This document shows positions 8,065 through 14,078 of a stretch of 16,717 nt of DNA, in pieces. Origin of the DNA: Lachnospiraceae bacterium (GTDB lineage: Bacteria; Bacillota; Clostridia; Lachnospirales; Lachnospiraceae); contig JAITWD010000125.1 in the NCBI GenBank assembly GCA_031285465.1, positions 1 through 16,717 on the forward strand, given 5' to 3'. A program made the position numbers and the translations under genes. The first letter of the stretch is position 1. Every line of letters begins with the position of its first letter. The notes under the pieces were generated by a model. It worked only from the letters and a program-made list of their open reading frames with translations. It searched no databases and was not told where the DNA came from.

Positions 8065-8100
8065 ATGCTTCTTTCGGTTAACGGAGGAAGCATCTTTTAC
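8065..8100 (+). terminator. Rho-independent terminator after the 7119 gene
   Basis: A 12-bp stem (ATGCTTC outermost, two G-U pairs in plus-strand RNA) with a 5-base loop spans 8065-8093 and is followed by CTTTTACTT. It starts 11 bases after the stop codon. This is the clearest terminator in the window. Confidence 0.8.
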
Positions 8101-8129
8101 TTGATAAGGTAAATATTATTTGCTACACT
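8101..8129 (+). promoter_or_regulatory. Candidate pgi promoter
   Basis: TTGATA (five of six consensus) at 8101-8106, a 17-base spacer and TACACT (four of six) at 8124-8129, directly behind the preceding terminator and about 60 bases before the pgi start. Confidence 0.5.
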
Positions 8130-8195
8130 GATTAAGATAAATTTTTTAGGGATGACCGGTTGGTCACTAATGGGATTAGCAGGAGGAGTAAGAGG

Positions 8196-9545
8196 ATGAG
8201 CGGTAAGATTACTTTTGATTATGCTAAAGCGGCGCAGTTTATTTCCGCCGACGAAGTGGAACTGATGAAGAAGCAGGCACTGAATGCAAAGGAGCTTTTG
8301 CTGTCGCGGCAGGGTGCCGGTAATGATTTCCTGGGGTGGATCGATCTGCCGGTCAATTATGACAAGGATGAATTTGGCCGGATCAAAAAAGCAGCGCAGA
8401 AGATATGTGGCGATTCAGAGGTGCTTTTGGTGATCGGTATCGGCGGGTCGTATCTGGGTGCCCGTGCGGCGATAGAGTTTTTACGTCACAGTTTTTATAA
8501 TGCGGTTGATAAAGCCATCCGAAAAACACCGGAGATTTACTTTGTCGGTAATTCCATCAGCTCAACCTACCTAAAACATTTGATCGATGTGATCGGCGAT
8601 CGGGATTTTTCTATTAATATGATCAGTAAATCCGGTACCACCACCGAACCGGCGATCGCTTTCCGGGTCTTTAAGGAAATGATGGAAAAGAAATACGGCA
8701 AGGCAGAGGCAGCGAAGAGGATTTATGCCACCACCGATAAGTCCCGGGGTGCTTTGAAGAACCTCGCAAACGAAGAAGGTTATGAATCCTTTATCGTGCC
8801 GGATGATGTAGGCGGACGGTTTTCGGTATTGACGGCCGTGGGTCTTTTGCCGATCGCGGTCAGTGGAGCCGATATCGACCGGCTGATGGCAGGAGCCGCC
8901 AGCGGACGGACCAGGGCGATCGAGGCCGATTTTGCCGATAATGATGCGGTTAAATATGCGGCGGTGAGGAATATCTTACTACGCAAGGGTAAAGGCATCG
9001 AAATTCTTGCCAATTATGAACCGTGTGCACATTTTGTCGCCGAATGGTGGAAGCAGTTATATGGTGAAAGTGAGGGGAAGGATCAAAAAGGGATTTTTCC
9101 TGCCAGTGTGGATCTGACAACCGATCTGCATTCCATGGGGCAGTTTATCCAGGATGGTTCCCGCAACCTATTTGAGACGGTACTTGATATTGAGACCAGT
9201 CGGGAGGAGATTATTCTCGGAACCGAAGCGGTGGATTTGGACGGACTTAATTATCTGGCGGGTAAGTCGGTGGATTTTGTCAATAAAAGTGCTATGAACG
9301 GGACGATGCTGGCGCATACCGACGGACAGGTTCCCAATCTGATGATCCATGTTCCGGAAGTGGATGAGTTTTACCTGGGCGAGCTGTTTTACTTTTTTGA
9401 GTTTGCCTGTGGAGTAAGCGGATATATTTTGGGGGTCAATCCCTTTGATCAACCGGGGGTGGAAAGCTATAAGAAAAATATGTTTGCCCTGCTTGGTAAA
9501 CCGGGCTTTGAGACACAGCGGGAGGAATTATTGAAGCGGTTATAG
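8196..9545 (+). CDS. pgi: Glucose-6-phosphate isomerase
   Basis: This cytoplasmic enzyme interconverts glucose 6-phosphate and fructose 6-phosphate in glycolysis and gluconeogenesis. From the ATG at 8196 it has 449 residues, the usual length in Firmicutes. AGGAGGAG lies seven bases upstream, so the 12-codon extension to a TTG at 8160 is rejected. Key segments are IGGSYLGARA near 82-91, the sugar-phosphate binding SKSGTTTE at 145-152, DVGGRFSVLTAVGLLP near 204-219, and GESEGKD with the catalytic Glu291. They are followed by DLHSMGQFIQDG with His312, and PFDQPGVESYKK, which matches the second family signature and carries the catalytic Lys426. All catalytic residues are present. It appears to be a single-gene unit between a terminator and the B12 locus. 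The short dyad GATCG-GTA-CGATC at 9545-9557 plus CTTTACTTTT may be a weak terminator. Confidence 0.97.
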   Translation: MSGKITFDYAKAAQFISADEVELMKKQALNAKELLLSRQGAGNDFLGWIDLPVNYDKDEFGRIKKAAQKICGDSEVLLVIGIGGSYLGARAAIEFLRHSFYNAVDKAIRKTPEIYFVGNSISSTYLKHLIDVIGDRDFSINMISKSGTTTEPAIAFRVFKEMMEKKYGKAEAAKRIYATTDKSRGALKNLANEEGYESFIVPDDVGGRFSVLTAVGLLPIAVSGADIDRLMAGAASGRTRAIEADFADNDAVKYAAVRNILLRKGKGIEILANYEPCAHFVAEWWKQLYGESEGKDQKGIFPASVDLTTDLHSMGQFIQDGSRNLFETVLDIETSREEIILGTEAVDLDGLNYLAGKSVDFVNKSAMNGTMLAHTDGQVPNLMIHVPEVDEFYLGELFYFFEFACGVSGYILGVNPFDQPGVESYKKNMFALLGKPGFETQREELLKRL

Positions 9546-9561
9546 ATCGGTACGATCGGTC

Positions 9562-9590
9562 TTTACTTTTATAGATAAGTTATATATAAT
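9562..9590 (+). promoter_or_regulatory. Promoter of the cobalamin riboswitch transcript
   Basis: TTTACT (9562-9567; four of six), a 17-base spacer and a perfect TATAAT (9585-9590) place the transcript start near 9597, about 12 bases before the first paired strand of the riboswitch. An inverted repeat ATAAGTT/AACTTAT (9575-9581 and 9594-9600) flanks the -10 and could be an operator or chance. Confidence 0.6.
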
Positions 9591-9608
9591 AAGAACTTAT
9601 GGTAGCAG

Positions 9609-9913
9609 CAAATGTGGTGCCCGTTAAAAATCAGGATCAGGTCAAAGACCGAACTGGTTTGGGCTTAATAAGGAACAATGTGAAAATCATTGACAGCTTA
9701 CTCTGAGGTAATGCAGACAAACATCCCGTGCGGTTGTTTTACATGGAAGGACCGATGTTTTGGTCGTTGCAGGTAAACCGCACAGCCATTGTGTAGAGAC
9801 TGGTATTGTGAAAAATCAAAGAGGTATACAGTCCTTTATTGATGATACTGGTCGGGTATATGAGAAGGCGGATGAACTTGGTTGATGCTAAGTCCTAAGA
9901 CTTGCCATGTTTG
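9609..9913 (+). promoter_or_regulatory. Cobalamin (B12) riboswitch
   Basis: The 409-bp gap between pgi and the DUF4430 gene holds this aptamer. The closing P1 stem pairs 9609-9617 with 9905-9913 (nine pairs, two G-U). GCCC (9619-9622) pairs with GGGC (9661-9664) around a nested hairpin (9628-9634 with 9654-9660; 9640-9643 with 9647-9650). The conserved core follows in order: TTAATAAGGAAC, then stem CAATG/CATTG (9676-9692) around TGAAAAT, a CTTACTCTGAGG segment, GCCATTG (9785-9791), GAAGGC (9864-9869), and the B12 box AAGTC-CTAA-GACTT-GCC (9890-9906). A long extra arm GTGCGGTT/AACCGCAC (9728-9735 and 9776-9783) is inserted. From 9914 to the ribosome site AGGAG (9941-9945) no terminator hairpin with a U run is visible, so control of translation is more likely than attenuation. 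Assignment is by consensus recall, not by covariance search. Confidence 0.87.
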
Positions 9914-9954
9914 AAAATCTGTTTCTTTGGTAGGAAGGAAAGGAGATTAATATT

Positions 9955-10368
9955 ATGACCAAAAAACAAAAGCTTACACTGGTCACTGGATTTGTTGTGA
10001 TTGTTGCGATCATAGCCTGTCTGGTTGTTTTCTTCAATAATAAGAAAGCAGCCGAAGTGACCGAAGGAACCAGCACCAAAGAGTTTCAGGTAGAGATTAT
10101 TTCAGAACGGGATGATTTTTACCAAATAGAACCGATAAGTTCGGATCTGGATTATTTAGGAGAGTACTTACGATCAATGCCCGATTGCCAATGGAGTGAG
10201 TCCGAGTATGGCCTTTACATTACCGGCTTTTATGGCTATGAGGAGGATATTGATCAGGAGTATTGGTGGTGCGTCTATATCAATGATACATCCGCAACGT
10301 TTGGCGCCGATGAGATTCCGCTGCAGGACGGAGATAAGTACACCTTTACTTTAATGCAGGGCTGGTAA
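9955..10368 (+). CDS. DUF4430 membrane-anchored protein, riboswitch-controlled, probable corrinoid binding
   Basis: A 137-residue protein with one hydrophobic helix (about 7-27) after a basic start (MTKKQK), then a linker and an extracytoplasmic domain (about 43-137). The domain fits DUF4430, the fold related to the C-terminal domain of animal cobalamin carriers (intrinsic factor/transcobalamin): YGLYITGFYG at 85-94, EYWWCVYIND at 102-111, GADEIPLQDGDKYTF at 117-131. IIAC at 19-22 fits a lipobox, so it could be a lipoprotein. However, hydrophobic residues continue to Phe27, which favours an uncleaved anchor. AGGAG lies nine bases before the ATG. It is the first gene under the cobalamin riboswitch and sits two bases before the ECF S component gene, so a role in capturing a corrinoid outside the membrane is inferred. 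Direct B12 binding is not shown by sequence. Confidence 0.85.
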   Translation: MTKKQKLTLVTGFVVIVAIIACLVVFFNNKKAAEVTEGTSTKEFQVEIISERDDFYQIEPISSDLDYLGEYLRSMPDCQWSESEYGLYITGFYGYEEDIDQEYWWCVYINDTSATFGADEIPLQDGDKYTFTLMQGW

Positions 10369-10370
10369 TA

Positions 10371-10871
10371 TTGCCGGTTAGAACTATGACCAGGGTGGCA
10401 CTGTTTAGTGCCACCCTGTATGTTTCTCAGGTGGTGCTGTCATTTTTGCCCAATGTGGAGCTGGTTACCCTGCTGATCATCCTTTATACATTGGCATTTG
10501 GCAAGGAAACATTGCTGATCGTTACCGTTTTTAATCTCTTTGAAGGAATGCAATGGGGATTTGGATTATGGTGGTTCAGCTACTTATATACCTGGCCGGT
10601 TTTATGTCTGGCGGTGTTGCTATTACGTAAATTTATCAAGGAAGAATTTACTGTCTGGGCGGTGGTTGCCGGCGCATTTGGCCTGTTGTTTGGCAGCTTT
10701 TTTGCAATAGTCTATCTTCCGGTAGATCCTGCCTATGCCTTAACCTATTGGTTATCGGGATTGCCGTGGGATCTTTGGCATGCGGTATGGAATTTTGTGC
10801 TTATGGTCGCCCTGGGTAAACCACTTTTTCATCTTCTCAAGAAGGTCAAACCAATCGCGAACGGATATTAA
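10371..10871 (+). CDS. ECF-type transporter S component, probable cobalamin or corrinoid uptake
   Basis: A 166-residue, very hydrophobic protein with about five or six helices, the size of an energy-coupling factor substrate-binding subunit. The N-terminal region TRVALFSATLYVSQVVLSFLP (7-27) has the helix-1 character of S components, where small residues contact the shared EcfT. FEGMQWGFGLWWFSYLYTWP (57-76) and SGLPWDLWHAVWNF (129-142) are likely substrate-facing segments. Start choice: the TTG at 10371 has AGGG nine bases upstream and sits two bases after the DUF4430 stop. The ATG at 10386 would remove five residues and has a poorer ribosome site. The cobalamin riboswitch and DUF4430 gene upstream argue for B12 or a precursor as substrate. 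No ecfA, ecfA' or ecfT is in the window, so it would use a shared module (group II arrangement). Confidence 0.85.
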   Translation: MPVRTMTRVALFSATLYVSQVVLSFLPNVELVTLLIILYTLAFGKETLLIVTVFNLFEGMQWGFGLWWFSYLYTWPVLCLAVLLLRKFIKEEFTVWAVVAGAFGLLFGSFFAIVYLPVDPAYALTYWLSGLPWDLWHAVWNFVLMVALGKPLFHLLKKVKPIANGY

Positions 10872-10898
10872 TACTTTAAACATCATAGATTTTTCAAA

Positions 10899-10943
10899 TT
10901 TTTTATTCAAGCAGTTTCGAAAGTATAACTTGCGAAATGCATG
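10899..10943 (+). repeat. 45-bp imperfect hairpin repeat, copy A
   Basis: This stretch matches 12748-12792 at 38 of 45 positions by eye. It consists of a T-rich start (TTTTTATT), GCAG, then an inverted repeat TTTCGAAAGT-ATA-ACTTGCGAAA, and TGCATG. The stem has one A-G mismatch here. It lies between the S-component stop (10871) and the dehydrogenase start (10984). No promoter better than TTTTAT-17-TATAAC was found in this gap. Role unknown. Confidence 0.75.
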
Positions 10944-10983
10944 GGTATTAGTGAATAACAAAGAGAAAGGGTCGGTGAAAAGG

Positions 10984-11937
10984 ATGAAGATTGTAATTTT
11001 AGAACGTGATACGATCGGACGTGATGTATCGGTTGATGGTCTGAGCGAATGGGGAGATGTGACCGCCTATCCGGTAAGTACGGTGCAGAATGCCGGCGAA
11101 CGGGTGCGCGATGCCGAGATTATCATTGCCAATAAGTGTCCGCTTAATGAAGAAACCCTAAAGGATGCCCATCAGGTACGATTGATCTGCGAATTTGCGA
11201 CCGGTTATGACAACATTGATATCGAATATTGCCATAACCGCGGAATAAAGGTGGCAAATGTCAGGAATTACAGCACCGAAGCGGTAACCCAGCATACCTT
11301 TGCCCTTTGTTTCTATATTCTCGAAAAACTACACTATTATGATGATTACGTCAAATCGGGAGATTACGGGGCACAGAGTGGTTTTTCTCATTTCGGTGAG
11401 ACCTTTACCGAGCTTGCCGGTAAGACCTGGGGGATCATCGGGATGGGTAATATTGGCAGAAGGGTTGCTCAGGTGGCAGAAGCATTTGGCTGTCAGGTGA
11501 TCTTTTATTCACCGACCGGACAAAGTAGCTGTACGGAGTATGAGCGGACCGACCTTGCCAATCTACTGGAGCGATCGGATGTGGTATCGATCCATTGCCC
11601 GTTGAGTGAACTGACCAGAGGTCTGATCGATCTGGCGACGCTGCGGACAATGAAAAAGAGTGCGATCCTTATCAATGTAGCGCGCGGTCCGATCGTTAAG
11701 GACGAAGATCTCTGCATCGCATTAACCGAAGGGATGATCGCCGGAGCCGGCCTGGATGTGACCGGAACCGAACCGATGACCGGCGCTAACCCGTTGAGCC
11801 GGTTTACCGACAGTCGCCGTCTGATCATTACACCGCACATGGCGTGGGCCAGTACTGAGGCAAGGAACCGTGTTGTGGCAGAAACCTGCGAAAATATCGC
11901 CGCCTTTTTACGGGGTGAGGATCGCAATATTGTTTGA
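10984..11937 (+). CDS. D-isomer-specific 2-hydroxyacid dehydrogenase, NAD(P)-dependent
   Basis: A 317-residue cytoplasmic oxidoreductase interconverting a D-2-hydroxyacid and its 2-oxoacid with NAD(P)H. The N-terminal and extreme C-terminal parts form the substrate domain. The Rossmann domain (about 100-285) has WGIIGMGNIGRR with GxGxxG at 153-158. The catalytic triad is visible: Arg234 in NVARGP, Glu263 in GLDVTGTEP, and His285 in TPHMAW. Overall it most resembles glycerate dehydrogenase/hydroxypyruvate reductase, but the substrate is not settled by sequence. Start: MKIVILERD is the family-like beginning. AAAAGG abuts this ATG directly, and AAAGGG (10966-10971) is 12 bases away, closer to a GTG three codons earlier (10975). 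The frame stays open further upstream but overlaps the S-component gene and is not expected to be coding. The 80-bp gap to the convergent Fur gene shows no convincing terminator. Confidence 0.92.
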   Translation: MKIVILERDTIGRDVSVDGLSEWGDVTAYPVSTVQNAGERVRDAEIIIANKCPLNEETLKDAHQVRLICEFATGYDNIDIEYCHNRGIKVANVRNYSTEAVTQHTFALCFYILEKLHYYDDYVKSGDYGAQSGFSHFGETFTELAGKTWGIIGMGNIGRRVAQVAEAFGCQVIFYSPTGQSSCTEYERTDLANLLERSDVVSIHCPLSELTRGLIDLATLRTMKKSAILINVARGPIVKDEDLCIALTEGMIAGAGLDVTGTEPMTGANPLSRFTDSRRLIITPHMAWASTEARNRVVAETCENIAAFLRGEDRNIV

Positions 11938-12017
11938 TTACTGATTACAATGTAGTGGTCAAGATCTTTTTAAAATCTAATTTTAAATATAAACTGTAAT
12001 AGGGCGATATGGGATAA

Positions 12018-12476
12018 TCATTTTTTTATACAGTTCCGACATTGTCCATAAAAGAGCGCAACCCAATGATCGATCGTACCGATAATATATTCATCTTTAT
12101 TACCGACATCTTTAGCACCGACATCTTTAGCACCTGCATCCTTAGCACCTGCATCCTTAGCACCTGCATTCACAGTTCCTAAAACCGTCTCATTCATACC
12201 AGTATTTAAATCGAATATCTGTCCGCAGGTCTGGCAAATGAAATGACAATGCGCAGCGGTATTGGCCTCATAGCGATCAACACTATCACCGATACAGATT
12301 CGGGAAATATCGCCAATCGCCGCTAACAGGTTTAGATTGCGATAGACCGTACCCAGACTGATCCGGGGGTAAGACCGTCGAACATTTAAATATACAATAT
12401 CGGCAGTAGGGTGATCCTCCCTTGACAATAAGAATTCCTTGATCGTTTCCCGCTGCCGGCTGTATTTTAACGCCAT
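12018..12476 (-). CDS. Fur/PerR-family metal-dependent repressor with pentapeptide-repeat insertion
   Basis: A 152-residue DNA-binding regulator of the ferric uptake/peroxide repressor family. The ATG at 12476 has GAGGTGG five bases upstream, so a TTG seven codons earlier is rejected. The N-terminal winged helix covers about 1-70, with DHPTAD at 21-26 and the recognition-helix region ISLGTVYRNLNLL at 39-51. The dimerisation part has RYE at 68-70, HCH at 76-78 (regulatory metal site), CQTC at 81-84 and CRNC at 146-149 (four-cysteine structural zinc). IFD at 87-89 places an Asp where PerR has its metal-ligand Asp104, but RYE is Fur-like rather than PerR-like, so peroxide versus iron or other metal sensing is open. 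Between the cysteine pairs sit five tandem [A/V]G[A/N]KD units (104-128), making this spacing 25 residues longer than in B. subtilis PerR as I recall it. Confidence 0.9.
   Translation of the reverse strand: MALKYSRQRETIKEFLLSREDHPTADIVYLNVRRSYPRISLGTVYRNLNLLAAIGDISRICIGDSVDRYEANTAAHCHFICQTCGQIFDLNTGMNETVLGTVNAGAKDAGAKDAGAKDVGAKDVGNKDEYIIGTIDHWVALFYGQCRNCIKK
12092..12166 (-). repeat. 15-bp coding tandem repeat inside the Fur gene (five units)
   Basis: Five adjacent 15-bp units start at 12092, 12107, 12122, 12137 and 12152 on the plus strand, with a degenerate sixth at 12167. The units at 12137 and 12152 are identical (CATCCTTAGCACCTG); the others differ at one to four positions. Each encodes one [A/V]G[A/N]KD block, so copy-number changes keep the reading frame. 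Confidence 0.9.
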
Positions 12477-12506
12477 TGTTTCCACCTCATTATCCAACTA
12501 TTTATT

Positions 12507-12529
12507 AAAACAGTAATAATAACTGTTTT
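12507..12529 (-). promoter_or_regulatory. Perfect dyad at the Fur-family gene start site, candidate operator
   Basis: AAAACAGT and ACTGTTTT form a perfect 8-bp inverted repeat around the 7-base centre AATAATA. It begins two bases after the -10 element and covers the predicted transcript start. This is a classic position for an autoregulatory operator. It does not match the PerR or Fur box consensus closely. Confidence 0.55.
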
Positions 12530-12530
12530 T

Positions 12531-12558
12531 AGTATAACAGAACCATGATGGCTGTCAA
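12531..12558 (-). promoter_or_regulatory. Strong promoter of the Fur-family gene
   Basis: On the minus strand a perfect TTGACA (12553-12558), a 16-base spacer and TATACT (12531-12536), with TG one base upstream of the -10 (TGTTATACT). This is the best sigma-A-type promoter in the window, about 55 bases before the start codon. Confidence 0.82.
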
Positions 12559-12628
12559 TGATAGTTTACAATTATTTAATTAAGAGTACATCAATCTTTT
12601 ATTTATATTTTATAGCTATAGGTTGATT

Positions 12629-12657
12629 TTGTGATATACTAATAAAGCACATATAAT
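12629..12657 (+). promoter_or_regulatory. Promoter of the two-component system operon
   Basis: TTGTGA (12629-12634; four of six), a 17-base spacer and a perfect TATAAT (12652-12657). The predicted start near 12664 gives a leader of about 138 bases. A perfect 10-bp palindrome TATAGCTATA (12611-12620) lies just upstream and could be a regulator site. Confidence 0.65.
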
Positions 12658-12660
12658 TGG

Positions 12661-12711
12661 TTTTGCAAGTACATTAAGTGATTTTGCAAGCAGATCGAAC
12701 CGTTTTGCAAG
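12661..12711 (+). repeat. Three TTTTGCAAG repeats at exact 21-bp spacing
   Basis: Identical 9-mers start at 12661, 12682 and 12703. The 12-base sequences between them differ, so the spacing and the 9-mer are what is kept. The first covers the predicted transcript start, the other two lie in the early leader. Twenty-one bases is two helical turns, which would place bound proteins on one face of DNA. Confidence 0.85.
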
Positions 12712-12739
12712 GAGCCTTGCAGGCCTGCGAAATGCAAGG
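12706..12739 (+). other. Competing leader hairpins upstream of the sensor kinase
   Basis: CCTTGCA (12715-12721) can pair with TGCAAGG before it (12706-12712, 2-base loop) or TGCAAGG after it (12733-12739, 11-base loop), seven perfect pairs either way but never both. A perfect palindrome GCAGGCCTGC (12719-12728) lies within. GTTTTTATTT follows nine bases after the second hairpin, so a weak terminator is conceivable. Confidence 0.55.
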
Positions 12740-12747
12740 GGCGTTAA

Positions 12748-12792
12748 GTTTTTATTTAGGCAGTGTCGCAAGTAGAACTTGCGACATGCATG
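12748..12792 (+). repeat. 45-bp imperfect hairpin repeat, copy B
   Basis: The better-paired copy: TGTCGCAAGT-AGA-ACTTGCGACA is a perfect 10-bp stem, extended by GCA/TGC around one bulged G. It ends at TGCATG, 10 bases before the kinase ATG and directly next to its ribosome site (AGGTG). The hairpin could therefore affect translation starts. It matches 10899-10943 at 38 of 45 positions. Confidence 0.75.
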
Positions 12793-12801
12793 AGGTGTAA
12801 G

Positions 12802-13917
12802 ATGAAATTTAAGACTCGATTGTTTATGACCTATCTGATCGTTCAGATATTGCCTTTAACTTTAACAGGGATTGCCTTTGCGGGAATTTACGGCTACCTG
12901 CTAAAAAATTTCGGCATCCGGTTTAACCATATTATTACACGGATCTTTTTATTGTATATGCTAACCTCGATCATCATCATCCTTTTTATTACCGGTGTAA
13001 CCTTAACCCGCTGGATCCGTCGTGGTGTGTTTACGCCGATCAATCAGCTTAATCAGGCGATGCAAAGCATTGCGGAAGGTAATTTCGATTATATCCTTGA
13101 TACCGATAATCGGGGGGAGATCGGTGAATTATACCGTAATTATGAAGATATGCGACTTAGGTTAAAGGATTCCTCTGATGAGAAGATTGAAGCGGAACGA
13201 CATAATCGTGAGCTGGTCAGCAATATTTCCCATGATCTAAAAACACCTATTACCTCTATCAAGGGATATGTCGAGGGAATTATGGATGGAGTGGCGGACA
13301 CTCCGGAGAAGATGGATAAGTACATTAAGACAATTTATAATAAAGCCAATGATATGGATCGGCTGATTAACGAGCTGACCATTTATTCCGGGATTAATTC
13401 TAATCGTATTCCCTATCATTTTCATAAAATCAATGTGGCAGACTATTTTGGCGATTGTATTGAAGAGGTAGGACTTGATTTGGAGTCCAAGGATATTCGT
13501 CTTAATTATGTTAATCTGGTTTCTCCGGATACCATGATCATTGCCGATCCGGAACAGCTTAAGCGGGTGGTCAATAATATTGTCAGTAATAGCATCAAGT
13601 ATATGGACCGCTCTAAGAACGAATGTGAGATTGATATACGGATCCTGGATGAGGTTGATGCGATCAGAATGGAAATAGAGGATAACGGACGGGGAATAGC
13701 CACTAAAGATTTAGCAAAGGTGTTTGAGCGTTTCTATCGAACCGATGCTTCCCGGAATTCGGCGAAAGGAGGCAGCGGGATTGGCCTGTCCATTGTTAAA
13801 AAGATTATTGAAGATCATGGCGGTTACATCTGGGCATCCAGCAAAGAGGGTGAGGGAACATGTATGCATTTTGTCCTAAGAAAATATCAAGAAGATAAGC
13901 CTGAAAGAAATTTATAG
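12802..13917 (+). CDS. Sensor histidine kinase with HAMP domain
   Basis: A 371-residue membrane kinase of the two-component type. It autophosphorylates on His and passes the phosphate to the regulator encoded next. The ATG at 12802 has AGG six bases upstream; the upstream in-frame GTG at 12763 falls inside the hairpin repeat and is rejected. Two helices (about 7-31 and 47-68) enclose only some 15 external residues, so it probably senses in or near the membrane or through another protein. HAMP spans about 70-122. HisKA follows with SNISHDLKTPITSIKGY and phospho-acceptor His144. The ATPase domain shows the N box VVNNIVSNSIKY (257-267), G1 DNGRGI (294-299), the F box FERFYR and G2 GGSGIGLS (323-330). 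All motifs are intact. A 161-bp spacer separates it from the regulator gene. Confidence 0.95.
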   Translation: MKFKTRLFMTYLIVQILPLTLTGIAFAGIYGYLLKNFGIRFNHIITRIFLLYMLTSIIIILFITGVTLTRWIRRGVFTPINQLNQAMQSIAEGNFDYILDTDNRGEIGELYRNYEDMRLRLKDSSDEKIEAERHNRELVSNISHDLKTPITSIKGYVEGIMDGVADTPEKMDKYIKTIYNKANDMDRLINELTIYSGINSNRIPYHFHKINVADYFGDCIEEVGLDLESKDIRLNYVNLVSPDTMIIADPEQLKRVVNNIVSNSIKYMDRSKNECEIDIRILDEVDAIRMEIEDNGRGIATKDLAKVFERFYRTDASRNSAKGGSGIGLSIVKKIIEDHGGYIWASSKEGEGTCMHFVLRKYQEDKPERNL

Positions 13918-14078
13918 ATTTATAGATATATAAAAGAAAGAAAAAAAGTATAAACGATAAAGGTGACTACGAAGCACAGAGTGCGGAATGGTTACAAGAT
14001 AAAAATAAATATGAAGGTAAGATTTTAGGGGACAAAAATTTATGGGATAATAAGGAAGAGAAAGGGCGGTCGAAGGAG

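Noticed and set aside
9545..9570. pgi terminator GATCG-GTA-CGATC plus CTTTACTTTT
   Set aside because: The stem is only five pairs, starts inside the stop codon, and the T-rich tail is several bases away. It is mentioned in the pgi entry but not called.
10780..10983. Upstream extension of the dehydrogenase frame by 68 codons
   Set aside because: It overlaps the S-component gene, has no ribosome site, and runs through the hairpin repeat. The family-like N-terminus MKIVILERD begins at 10984.
11938..12017. Bidirectional terminator between the dehydrogenase and the convergent Fur gene
   Set aside because: Only short or widely spaced complementary segments (AGAT/ATCT, ATTACA/TGTAAT) are present, with no hairpin followed by a U run.
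12661..12711. CRISPR-like regular repeats
   Set aside because: The repeats are only 9 bp with 12-bp gaps, and no cas genes are present. Phased binding sites fit better.
12763..12801. GTG-started extension of the sensor kinase
   Set aside because: The 13 codons lie inside the copy-B hairpin repeat, whereas the ATG at 12802 has a well-placed ribosome site.
13926..14078. Open frame in phase with the response regulator, reading from a TAG at 13923 to its ATG
   Set aside because: It has no ATG, GTG or TTG. A stop-free run of about 50 codons in A-rich DNA is plausible by chance. It could be a decayed tail or small gene, but nothing supports that.
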